Below, piece after piece: positions 1-6,848 of a stretch of DNA of 7,589 bases. The stretch is taken from positions 1-7,589 of the forward strand of contig JAEDLO010000077.1 of assembly GCA_016295245.1 (NCBI GenBank), written 5' to 3'. Below the pieces are notes generated by a model, which was not told the DNA's origin, made no database searches, and was given only the letters and a program-made list of their open reading frames with translations. The stretch is from Bacteroidales bacterium. Its GTDB lineage: Bacteria; Bacteroidota; Bacteroidia; Bacteroidales; UBA932. Made by a program: the position numbers and the translations under genes. Position 1 is the first letter of the stretch. Each line of letters opens with the position of its first letter.

Positions 1-84
1 GCCCCCCGTCATTAAACAACACGTCCGTCGGGAGCTTTGAGCACACGGGTTCGGTACTGCGAAGCCCAAGTTTCCGAGGATAGA
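1..84 (-). ncRNA. Candidate structured RNA (small RNA or mRNA leader), 3' part cut off by window edge
   Basis: Read on the minus strand, the 84 bases after an exact Bacteroidales -7 box have no useful open frame: the first ATG lies almost at the window edge (13-11). They fold well by eye. One hairpin pairs GGG (67-65) and TTCG (63-60) with CGAA (53-50) and CCC (49-47), with C64 bulged and a six-base loop CAGTAC. A second pairs GCTCCC (35-30) with GGGGGC (6-1) around a ~23-base loop. Two stems right after a promoter and without coding capacity suggest a small RNA or a long structured leader. A Bacteroidales 6S-type RNA (the Bacteroidales-1 motif) is one possibility, but I cannot confirm this from memory of the consensus. 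It is not tmRNA, SRP RNA or tRNA: the hallmark sequences of those are absent. Confidence 0.35.
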
Positions 85-90
85 CGAAAA

Positions 91-98
91 CAAATATA
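91..98 (-). promoter_or_regulatory. Bacteroidales-type -7 box, leftward
   Basis: The minus strand reads TATATTTG, an exact match to the TAnnTTTG -7 element of Bacteroidales housekeeping promoters. It sits in an AT-rich stretch, which would put the transcription start near 84. I see no clear TTTG -33 element at the usual distance, but that element is often degenerate. It would drive the candidate structured RNA toward the left edge. Confidence 0.4.
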
Positions 99-105
99 GT
101 AAATT

Positions 106-140
106 TTTGTAAGTTTTTCGTGTTCTTTTCAGTTCATTTG
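106..140 (+). promoter_or_regulatory. Possible rightward promoter of the four-gene operon
   Basis: TTTG at 106-109 could be a -33 element. TTCATTTG at 133-140 matches TAnnTTTG except for the second base. The 23-base spacer is longer than the usual ~19-21, so the match is imperfect. A second near-match, TAAGTTTT at 110-117, lacks the final G and a good partner. If 133-140 is right, transcription starts near 147 and the leader before the ATG at 173 is about 26 bases. Some promoter is expected here because the next gene heads a co-directional cluster with no other sizeable gap. Confidence 0.25.
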
Positions 141-172
141 TTCCATATTTGAAATTTATGTACTTTTACACT

Positions 173-1075
173 ATGATTTACTTGATTACAGCCATCATTT
201 GCGGCTCACTATTTTCGATACTTTTCAAGGTCTGCGCCCGAAGTGGAGGCGATTCCCGCCTGGTAATTTTTTACAATTACATAACAGCCTTGGCTGCAAG
301 CCTCTTCCCTATCGGAAAGGGCATATTCATTGACGGAACACCCGCTTCAAGTTTCGTTCTCCCGGGATGGATAATAGGTTTGACCGTGATCAGCGGCCTT
401 TTCTTTATGCTCGGCTTCGTTAGTCTGAACTCCTCAACCCAGAAATGCGGCGTAGCCCTGACCACGGTCTGTGCTAAGGCCGCCCTGGTAATACCGGTGA
501 TTTTGTGTTATCTATTTCTGGGCGAAAAGGAGCCTGCCTGGGGTCCTGTCGCGATGATGTTCGCGGCTATGATTCTAATTATTTCTCCTTCCCCGTCAGC
601 TTTCAAAGGCCACAGCGGAAAAGATTTCGCCGCCGGAGCCCTTCTCGTTTTTCTCTGCTACGGAGTTTCTGACTTTATGCTGAAACTCAATCAACATTCT
701 GTAAGACTCAACGCAGGAGCCGATCAAGTACTCGAGAATGCGGGTATGGACTCGATGATGAGCTTCATATTTCTCTTCGCTATGATCGCTTCCTTCGCAT
801 ATTGCCTGATGAAAGGCAGTTTCAAAAACAAGGAAAACAGGCTCAAGAACATCCTTTTCGGGCTTACGCTCGGTCTGGTCAACCTCGGCTGCACAAGCAG
901 TATGATACGCAGCCTGGCAAGCCTTCCTTCGAACGTATTTTTCCCAATCTACAATACAGGCGTGGTACTTGTCGGCACGGCTGCCGGCATTCTCTTCTTC
1001 CGTGAGAAGATGAAATGGACCCAGGTTCTGGGCCTTATTCTGGCAGTGATTGCAGTAATACTCCTTAAGCGATAA
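173..1075 (+). CDS. DMT/EamA-family membrane transporter
   Basis: This is a 300-residue inner-membrane protein of the drug/metabolite transporter superfamily, with about ten hydrophobic segments from the N-terminus (MIYLITAIICGS) to the end. The first half has a helix-rich stretch ending LFLGEKEP (~114-121). The second half ends FFREKMKWTQVLGLIL (~275-290) and then a hydrophobic tail with basic end LLKR. Both are the typical 'E-then-Q..G' ends of the paired EamA repeats. A hydrophilic loop (~173-192) separates the halves. I chose ATG 173 because the first transmembrane segment starts there, as is usual in the family. ATG 158 and TTG 149 are in frame upstream and would add 5 or 8 residues. No Shine-Dalgarno is present for any. 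The substrate cannot be read from sequence. DMT proteins often export amino acids or other metabolites, and the next gene, 5 bp downstream, degrades serine. The early part of the gene is more AT-rich than its neighbours. Confidence 0.85.
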   Translation: MIYLITAIICGSLFSILFKVCARSGGDSRLVIFYNYITALAASLFPIGKGIFIDGTPASSFVLPGWIIGLTVISGLFFMLGFVSLNSSTQKCGVALTTVCAKAALVIPVILCYLFLGEKEPAWGPVAMMFAAMILIISPSPSAFKGHSGKDFAAGALLVFLCYGVSDFMLKLNQHSVRLNAGADQVLENAGMDSMMSFIFLFAMIASFAYCLMKGSFKNKENRLKNILFGLTLGLVNLGCTSSMIRSLASLPSNVFFPIYNTGVVLVGTAAGILFFREKMKWTQVLGLILAVIAVILLKR

Positions 1076-1080
1076 AACAG

Positions 1081-2289
1081 ATGAAATCTCTGAGAGAACT
1101 ATACAAGATAGGACGTGGCCCGTCAAGCAGCCACACTATGGGCCCGATGAAGGCCGCCGGCATCTTCGCCTCCGAGCACGCCGACGCAGCCCGCTACGAG
1201 GTTGAACTCTACGGCAGCCTCGCCGCTACGGGGAAGGGCCATATGACGGACGCCGCCATCTCTGACGTCCTCGAAAAGACCGCTCCCTGCAAGATAATCT
1301 GGTACCCGGCAAAGACCCTCCCCTACCATCCCAACGGTATGGTATTCAAGGCTTTTGACAACTCGGACAAGGCCATTGCCGAGTGGACCTGCTACAGCAT
1401 CGGAGGCGGTTCCCTGTCGGAAGGCGGCGAGAAAGACCGCTTCGCCGAAAGTCCTGAGGTCTACGATAAAAACAGCATCGGAGAGATAGTTGAATGGTGC
1501 CGCGACAACGGACGCAGTTTCTGGGAGTATGTCGAATTATGCGAGGGCCCCCAAATCTGGGACTACCTTGCCGAAATATGGCAGGCGATGAAACAAAGCG
1601 TCGAAAACGGCCTGAACAACGAGGGTGCCCTTCCTGGACCGCTCCATCTCTCTCGCAAGGCAGCGACCTACCACATCAAGGCAAGCGGCTACAAGCCAAG
1701 CCTCCAGAGCCGGGGGCTGGTATTCTCCTATGCCCTCGCGGTCAGCGAGGAAAACGCTTCGGGCGGCACCATCGTGACCGCACCGACCTGCGGCTCCTGC
1801 GGAGTGCTGCCCGCAGTGCTTTACTACCAGAGCCGCTTCCACGAATTCAGCGACAGACGCATACTTCACGCCCTTGCGACAGCGGGACTCTTCGGCAATG
1901 TGGTCAAGCAGAACGCCTCGATTTCGGGCGCCGAAGTGGGCTGCCAAGGCGAGGTTGGAGTCGCCTGCGCAATGGCATCCGCGGCTACCTGCCAACTCTT
2001 TGGAGGCACGCCGTCCCAGATTGAATATGCTGCCGAAATGGGCCTCGAGCACCATCTCGGGATGACCTGCGACCCGGTTTGCGGCCTTGTACAGATTCCC
2101 TGCATCGAGCGCAACGCCTTCGCGGCCGCACGCGCCCTGGACGCCAACATCTATGCCTCGTTCTCGGACGGAGTGCATCGCGTCAGCTTCGACAGCGTAG
2201 TGAAAGTAATGAAACAGACAGGCCACGACCTGCCTTCCCTCTACAAGGAGACTTCCGAAGGCGGCCTGGCAAAGAACTTTACAAAATAG
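1081..2289 (+). CDS. sdaA: L-serine ammonia-lyase, iron-sulfur-dependent, single-chain
   Basis: This cytoplasmic enzyme converts L-serine to pyruvate and ammonia using a [4Fe-4S] cluster, feeding serine into central metabolism. It has 402 residues. The N-terminal beta domain (~1-150) opens with the signature RGPSSSHTMGP (12-22). The catalytic alpha domain (~165-395) carries TAPTCGSCGVLP (233-244), SGAEVGCQGEVG (282-293), and MTCDPVCGLVQIPCIERN (328-345). The expected cluster ligands are Cys288, Cys330 and Cys341; the spacings of 42 and 11 match those known for the Legionella enzyme (Cys343, 385, 396). The protein is shorter than the ~455-residue E. coli/Legionella type and ends without the C-terminal cysteine tail that supplies the fourth ligand there. 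The start fits the family N-terminus. It lies 5 bp after the transporter and 9 bp before nadE, so it is very probably co-transcribed. Function is secure; oxygen sensitivity is expected from the family. Confidence 0.96.
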   Translation: MKSLRELYKIGRGPSSSHTMGPMKAAGIFASEHADAARYEVELYGSLAATGKGHMTDAAISDVLEKTAPCKIIWYPAKTLPYHPNGMVFKAFDNSDKAIAEWTCYSIGGGSLSEGGEKDRFAESPEVYDKNSIGEIVEWCRDNGRSFWEYVELCEGPQIWDYLAEIWQAMKQSVENGLNNEGALPGPLHLSRKAATYHIKASGYKPSLQSRGLVFSYALAVSEENASGGTIVTAPTCGSCGVLPAVLYYQSRFHEFSDRRILHALATAGLFGNVVKQNASISGAEVGCQGEVGVACAMASAATCQLFGGTPSQIEYAAEMGLEHHLGMTCDPVCGLVQIPCIERNAFAAARALDANIYASFSDGVHRVSFDSVVKVMKQTGHDLPSLYKETSEGGLAKNFTK

Positions 2290-2298
2290 TCCCTCAGT

Positions 2299-4233
2299 AT
2301 GAATGATTACGGATTTGTCAGAGTAGGTGCCGCAATGCCGAAGGTTTCCGTGGGAAATCCGGCACTCAATGCGGAAGAGATAATCAAGGCCGCGCGCGAG
2401 CTTGCCTCGGAAGCCGTGGCAGTGGCGGTGTTCCCGGAGCTCAGCGTCACCGGGTACACCTGCGCCGACCTGTTCGGAGAGCAGTTCCTCGCTGACCGCT
2501 CGGAAGCCGCAGTGGAGGATATCGTAAAGGCAAGCGCTTCGCTTGACTGCCTGCTGGTAGTGGGCACGCCGGTACGCCACGCCGGAAGGCTTTTCAACTG
2601 CGCAGCCGTCATCGCCCGCGGTAAGCTTCTTGGCCTCGTGCCGAAAACCTACCTGCCGGGCAACGGCGAGTTCTACGAGCCGCGCTGGTTCGAATCCGCC
2701 CGAGTGCTGCCTGCAGAAGGCGTGTACCTGAGCTATGCAGGAGCAAAGGACGTGCTGATGGGCGTTCACCAGCTGTTCCGCGTGGGCAAGGCGCTCGTCG
2801 GGGTGGAAATCTGCCAAGACCTCTGGTCGCCGGTTCCGCCTTCAACCTGGGCCGCACTTGCCGGAGCCCAGATCATCGTCAACCTCTCCGCCAGCAACGA
2901 AATCCTCCTCAAGCACGAATACCGCCGCCAGCTCGTCCAGGCGACATCTTCAAGGCTCTTTGCAGCCTATGTCTATTGCAGCTGCGGCTATGGCGAATCC
3001 ACCCAGGACCTCGTCTGGGCGGGCAGTTCTCTGATTGCCGAATACGGCTCCATCCTCTCGGAGGCCAAGCGCTTCGAGCTGGGCGGCACCAGCATCATCT
3101 CGGACATCGACATCGAGAAACTCGACACCCTGCGCGTCAAGGAGCACCACTTCGGCTTCGAAGGCGACAAGCCCAAGTTCGCCATCGTCCAGACCGGCGT
3201 GGAAGCGCTTACGGACTACGGGAAGCTTGAACTCAGACGCTATGTCGAGCCGCATCCTTTCGTACCGCAGGGAGACAAGGAGGCACTCGGTGAGCGCTGC
3301 CGCGAAATCCTCGCAACCCAGGTGGCAGGCCTTGTCACCCGTCTGGACCACATCCACTGCCGCAGGGCCGTAATCGGCATCTCAGGCGGACTGGACTCCA
3401 CCCTGGCCCTGCTCGTCACCGTCCTCGCCTTCGACAAACTGGGCATACCGCGTGAAAACATCCTGAGCGTCACGATGCCGGGCTTCGGCACCACCGGGCG
3501 CACCTACAACAACGCCTGCACGCTCTGCCGCGAACTGGGCACAGAACTGCGAGAAATCTCCATCGTGCCTGCCGTGCGAGAGCATTTCGCCAACCTCGGC
3601 CACGACGAAAACATCCACGACCTGACCTACGAAAACAGTCAGGCGCGCGAGAGAACCCAGATTCTGATGGACCTGGCCGGCAAAGTCGGAGGCATAGTCA
3701 TCGGCACAGGAGATCTCTCCGAACTGGCACTGGGCTGGTGCACCTACAACGGTGACCATATGTCTATGTACGGAGTGAATGTCAGCGTCCCTAAGACCCT
3801 TGTAAAGACTCTGGTCTGCTGGGCTTCAGACCGCCACTTCTCTGATTCGGAAGCCCTGAGGACTACGCTCCGGGACATCGTTGACACTCCGATCAGCCCT
3901 GAACTCTTGCCAAAGGCGGAAGACGGCAGCATCGCCCAGATTACTGAAGACGTGGTCGGCCCTTACGAGCTCCACGATTTCTTCCTCTATCACTTTTTCC
4001 GCTTCGGCTATGATCCCGAAAAAATCTTTTTCCTTGCTAAGACAGCCTTTGGCGGAACCTACCCGGACCCGGTCATCAAAAAATGGCTTCAGGTCTTCCT
4101 CAAGCGTTTCTACACCCAGCAGTTCAAGCGCTCCTGCCTGCCTGACGGACCTAAGGTCGGCTCCGTTTCCCTCTCTCCGAGGGGCGACTGGAGAATGCCT
4201 TCCGACATAGCATCACCTTTCAAATTCGAATGA
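2299..4233 (+). CDS. nadE: NAD(+) synthase, glutamine-hydrolysing
   Basis: This cytoplasmic enzyme does the last step of NAD synthesis: it amidates nicotinic acid adenine dinucleotide using ATP and ammonia taken from glutamine. The 644 residues contain two domains. The N-terminal nitrilase-type glutaminase (~1-290) has the catalytic triad Glu47 (VFPELS), Lys116 (LVPKTYLPG) and Cys172 (VEICQDLW); the spacing closely matches the Mycobacterium tuberculosis enzyme (Glu52, Lys121, Cys176). The C-terminal synthetase (~325-644) has the ATP-pyrophosphatase loop SGGLDS (362-367), YENSQARERTQ (444-454) and TGDLSELALGW (470-480). Length and motifs indicate an intact enzyme able to use glutamine, so it need not depend on ammonia from the serine dehydratase upstream. 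The start at ATG 2299 gives the usual short 'YGFV+V' N-terminus. Its stop overlaps the start of the aminopeptidase gene (ATGA), suggesting translational coupling. Why nadE sits with serine and peptide breakdown genes is not clear; it may be a housekeeping passenger. Confidence 0.97.
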   Translation: MNDYGFVRVGAAMPKVSVGNPALNAEEIIKAARELASEAVAVAVFPELSVTGYTCADLFGEQFLADRSEAAVEDIVKASASLDCLLVVGTPVRHAGRLFNCAAVIARGKLLGLVPKTYLPGNGEFYEPRWFESARVLPAEGVYLSYAGAKDVLMGVHQLFRVGKALVGVEICQDLWSPVPPSTWAALAGAQIIVNLSASNEILLKHEYRRQLVQATSSRLFAAYVYCSCGYGESTQDLVWAGSSLIAEYGSILSEAKRFELGGTSIISDIDIEKLDTLRVKEHHFGFEGDKPKFAIVQTGVEALTDYGKLELRRYVEPHPFVPQGDKEALGERCREILATQVAGLVTRLDHIHCRRAVIGISGGLDSTLALLVTVLAFDKLGIPRENILSVTMPGFGTTGRTYNNACTLCRELGTELREISIVPAVREHFANLGHDENIHDLTYENSQARERTQILMDLAGKVGGIVIGTGDLSELALGWCTYNGDHMSMYGVNVSVPKTLVKTLVCWASDRHFSDSEALRTTLRDIVDTPISPELLPKAEDGSIAQITEDVVGPYELHDFFLYHFFRFGYDPEKIFFLAKTAFGGTYPDPVIKKWLQVFLKRFYTQQFKRSCLPDGPKVGSVSLSPRGDWRMPSDIASPFKFE

Positions 4234-6848
4234 TGACTGAAAACGGCAAGCATAAGCTTTTGAAGGCGGCCGCCTGGCTGTCGGGGCTCTTCTGCACCGT
4301 ATTCTGCACCCTACCTTCCCCCGGTCCGGAAGCAGAAAGCGGGGTCAGCAGGGAGCTTGCCCTGAGCAGGGCAGCCGCCATCGACTCACTGAGCTACGAG
4401 CTATCTTTCATCCTCAACCCGGACAGGGATAAAAAAATAGTCGGAAGCGAGACCGTGGAGTTCATCTACAGAAAAGACGATATCAGCAATCTGCTGCTTG
4501 ATTTCAAAAGTGATGATAATTCACCGATAACGGTTTCAGTAAACGGAAAGATGATTCCGGCAAGGCTCAGGAACGAGCATCTCATCATCCCGTTCCATGA
4601 ACTTGCCGAAGGGCGCAACACGCTGGAAATCAGATTTATTGCCGGAGATCTCCCGCTCAACAGGCGGGAAGGCTATATGTACACCCTGCTGGTTCCTGAC
4701 CGCGCCCGCGAGCTTTTCCCTTGCTTCGACCAGCCTGATCTGAAGGCAAGCTACAAGCTCAGCCTCGTCGTCCCTATCGGCTGGACCGCTGTCAGCACCA
4801 GCCCGATTGCAAGCCGCGACAGCCTCGAGAGCGCCTCCGCAGTGAGGCTCAACTTCGCCCCGACCGAGCCGCTCAGCAGCTACCTCTTCTCCTTTGCTGC
4901 CGGAGACTTCCAGACAATGAGCGCCGAGCGCGACGGGCGCCGGATTACGATGTACCACAGGGAGAGCGACTCGCTGCATCTTGCCCAGGGCCCTGAGATC
5001 TTCACCCGGGTGTTCGATGCCCTCAACTATATGGAAGAGTACACGGGCATCCCCTACCCCTTCTCCAAATACGACTTCGTCGCCCTGCCGGACTTTCAGT
5101 TCGGAGGGATGGAGCACAGCGGAGCGACCTACTACAACGCTTCGAAAATCTTCCTTCCGAAGGACCCTACCAGTTCTCAGGTCATCGCCCGCGACCAGCT
5201 GATAGCCCACGAGACCGCGCATATGTGGTTCGGGGATTATGTGACTATGCGCTGGTTTGACGATGTCTGGACCAAGGAGGTCTTCGCCAACTGGTTCGCC
5301 TCTCGTATCTGTGCTGCACAGGATACATCCAAAGCCCTTTCCGCCACCGGATCGGAGACCTCGCGGCTCTCTGACCTGCGCACGCTCTATCAGGCTTCAT
5401 ACTCCGAGGACCGCACCGCCGGAGCCAACCCGATACGCCGTCCTCTGGAGAATCTCTCCGACGCCGGCCTTATCTATTGCAACATCATCTACGACAAGGC
5501 TCCCATCGTTATGGACAAGCTGGTCGACAGAATGGGTGAAGAAGCCTTCCGCAAAGGCCTTCAGGACTACCTGTCAGCCCACCCTTACGGCAACGCCGAC
5601 TGGGATGAACTGATAAGCGCCCTCAAACCCCACTGCGACTTCGACATCCAAAGATGGAGCCGGGAGTGGGTTTACGGGACGGGGATGCCTGTTTACCATT
5701 GCAGCATAGACGTCAACAAACTGACTGTCAGACAAGAGGACTCCTCGTCTGTGGACCAGAGCGTAAACTACCGCGTTTACGGCAAGAACGGTCAGAAGAG
5801 CGACGTGGTACTGAGTTTCAAGGACGGCGCAAGACAGGCCGAAATGATGATACCATTCGTGATTTCGCACGCCGTTCCCAACATCGACGGCCGTGCCTAC
5901 GGCAGCTTCGTCCTCGACGAGATAACGGCCGCGCAGATACGCGACAGTTGGATGGACCATACACCGGTCAGCCGTATGTCCCTGCTGATGACTCTCTACG
6001 ACAATGTTTGGCGCAGGCGCATAAGCGCGAGGAGCTTTCTTCAGTGGGCTTCGTTCGCCATCCTTGACGAGCGGAATCCGCTGATATTTGAAAGCCTGGC
6101 TGAGTTCGCGACCGAGGCGTTGCTGATGCTCGATGAAGGCGACAAAATCAGCAGCACCAACAGCTTATGCCTCGAGCAGAGCCTGATGGGCATCGTCAGC
6201 GACTACGAATTCCCTGCCCAGCTCAGACTCATAGCCCTGCGCAAACTCAGCTACATCGCTATGCTGAACTCTACCAATTCCTTCCTGCTGAAGCTTTTCA
6301 CGGGTGAGTGGAAACTGGAGGGCCTTGATCTATCTGAAAAAGACAGGACCAACCTGTGCTATCAGTTGATGCTCCGCCTGCCGGAAAAGTACGGCGACCT
6401 GCGCAAACTTGAGCGCTCGCGCATCAGTGACCCTGAAAGGCTGGCAAACTTCAATTTCATCTCCCAGGCCTGCCACCCGTCAAGCTACCAGAAAGAAAGG
6501 TTCTTCTCATCGCTGAAAAAGGTGGAGAACAGGAGGCCCGAGTCCAGGGTTCTTCAGGCCCTGGCCCTGCTGCACCATCCGCTTCAACAGAACAGCAGCG
6601 TCGCCTATCTCCGTCCTTCGCTCGAGCTGCTCGAGGAGATCCAGGCGACAGGCGACATCTTCTTTCCGGCTTCCTGGTGCAAGACCATCCTTGGCTCATA
6701 CCACAACCGCGATGCTGCATATATCGTAAGGTCTTATCTTTCTGACAATCCGGACCTGAATCCCCTGCTGAAGACAAAAATTCTGCAGGGTGCCGGCTAT
6801 CTGATGCAGTTCCCTACGCTGGAACTCGTCGTACCAATTTCCTTTTAG
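4230..6848 (+). CDS. Exported M1-family zinc aminopeptidase
   Basis: This 872-residue metallopeptidase should remove N-terminal residues from peptides. The N-terminus (basic KHKLLK, then a hydrophobic run ~13-28) looks like a Sec signal peptide, so the enzyme is probably periplasmic. Cysteines 22 and 26 do not sit in a proper lipobox, so I do not call it a lipoprotein. A beta-rich N-domain (~50-230) contains the conserved FPCFDQPDLKA (163-173). The catalytic domain has the substrate-binding motif FGGMEH (291-296), the zinc site HETAH (327-331) with third ligand Glu350 exactly 18 residues on (WTKE), and probable transition-state Tyr421 (IIYDKA). A helical C-domain (~560-872) resembles the ERAP1-type C-terminal region but is poorly conserved. 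The usual GxMEN is GGMEH here. Start is ATG 4230, overlapping the nadE stop by 4 bp; ATG 4233 is equally possible. Its 3' end overlaps the opposing cstA gene by 35 bp. Exact peptide specificity is unknown. Confidence 0.93.
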   Translation: MMTENGKHKLLKAAAWLSGLFCTVFCTLPSPGPEAESGVSRELALSRAAAIDSLSYELSFILNPDRDKKIVGSETVEFIYRKDDISNLLLDFKSDDNSPITVSVNGKMIPARLRNEHLIIPFHELAEGRNTLEIRFIAGDLPLNRREGYMYTLLVPDRARELFPCFDQPDLKASYKLSLVVPIGWTAVSTSPIASRDSLESASAVRLNFAPTEPLSSYLFSFAAGDFQTMSAERDGRRITMYHRESDSLHLAQGPEIFTRVFDALNYMEEYTGIPYPFSKYDFVALPDFQFGGMEHSGATYYNASKIFLPKDPTSSQVIARDQLIAHETAHMWFGDYVTMRWFDDVWTKEVFANWFASRICAAQDTSKALSATGSETSRLSDLRTLYQASYSEDRTAGANPIRRPLENLSDAGLIYCNIIYDKAPIVMDKLVDRMGEEAFRKGLQDYLSAHPYGNADWDELISALKPHCDFDIQRWSREWVYGTGMPVYHCSIDVNKLTVRQEDSSSVDQSVNYRVYGKNGQKSDVVLSFKDGARQAEMMIPFVISHAVPNIDGRAYGSFVLDEITAAQIRDSWMDHTPVSRMSLLMTLYDNVWRRRISARSFLQWASFAILDERNPLIFESLAEFATEALLMLDEGDKISSTNSLCLEQSLMGIVSDYEFPAQLRLIALRKLSYIAMLNSTNSFLLKLFTGEWKLEGLDLSEKDRTNLCYQLMLRLPEKYGDLRKLERSRISDPERLANFNFISQACHPSSYQKERFFSSLKKVENRRPESRVLQALALLHHPLQQNSSVAYLRPSLELLEEIQATGDIFFPASWCKTILGSYHNRDAAYIVRSYLSDNPDLNPLLKTKILQGAGYLMQFPTLELVVPISF

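Larger units (their letters stand above)
173..6848 (+). other. Predicted four-gene operon: transporter, sdaA, nadE, aminopeptidase
   Basis: All four genes lie on the plus strand with junctions of +5 bp, +9 bp and -4 bp (the ATGA overlap). I see no terminator hairpin or promoter-sized gap between them, so one transcript starting in the 100-150 region is the simplest reading. None of the starts has a Shine-Dalgarno, as is normal in Bacteroidota. The only internal doubt is the composition change after the transporter gene, which could mean that gene joined the cluster more recently. Confidence 0.65.

Noticed and set aside
47..67. The 47-67 hairpin as a rightward intrinsic terminator
   Set aside because: On the plus strand it is followed by AAGTTTCCGAGG, with no T-run immediately after the stem, so it does not look like a rho-independent terminator.
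36..75. A tRNA fragment suggested by GGGTTCGG on the plus strand
   Set aside because: There is no GTTCRANYC T-loop, no acceptor stem or CCA end and no anticodon arm.
149..172. TTG 149 or ATG 158 as the transporter start
   Set aside because: The extra residues are not part of the first membrane helix as seen in the family, and they lie within about 12 bases of the likely transcription start. ATG 158 cannot be fully excluded.
596..1126. A 176-codon minus-strand frame opposite the transporter gene
   Set aside because: It is antisense to a protein with a clear membrane topology and shows no domain of its own.
2335..2337. Internal Met13 as the nadE start
   Set aside because: Starting there would remove the first strand (YGFVRVGAA) of the nitrilase fold, which is conserved in the family.
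1537..2817. A 426-codon open frame on the minus strand across sdaA and nadE
   Set aside because: It lies wholly opposite two well-conserved genes, crosses their junction, and its translation is rich in His, Ala, Arg and Gly with no recognisable motif. GC-rich codon periodicity explains it.
4233..4310. Lipoprotein signal on the aminopeptidase (cysteines 22 and 26)
   Set aside because: Residues before both cysteines end in Phe, not Gly, Ala or Ser, so no lipobox is formed.
4536..5222. A 228-codon minus-strand frame inside the aminopeptidase gene
   Set aside because: It lies fully opposite conserved M1 coding sequence and has no family resemblance; it is a frame shadow.
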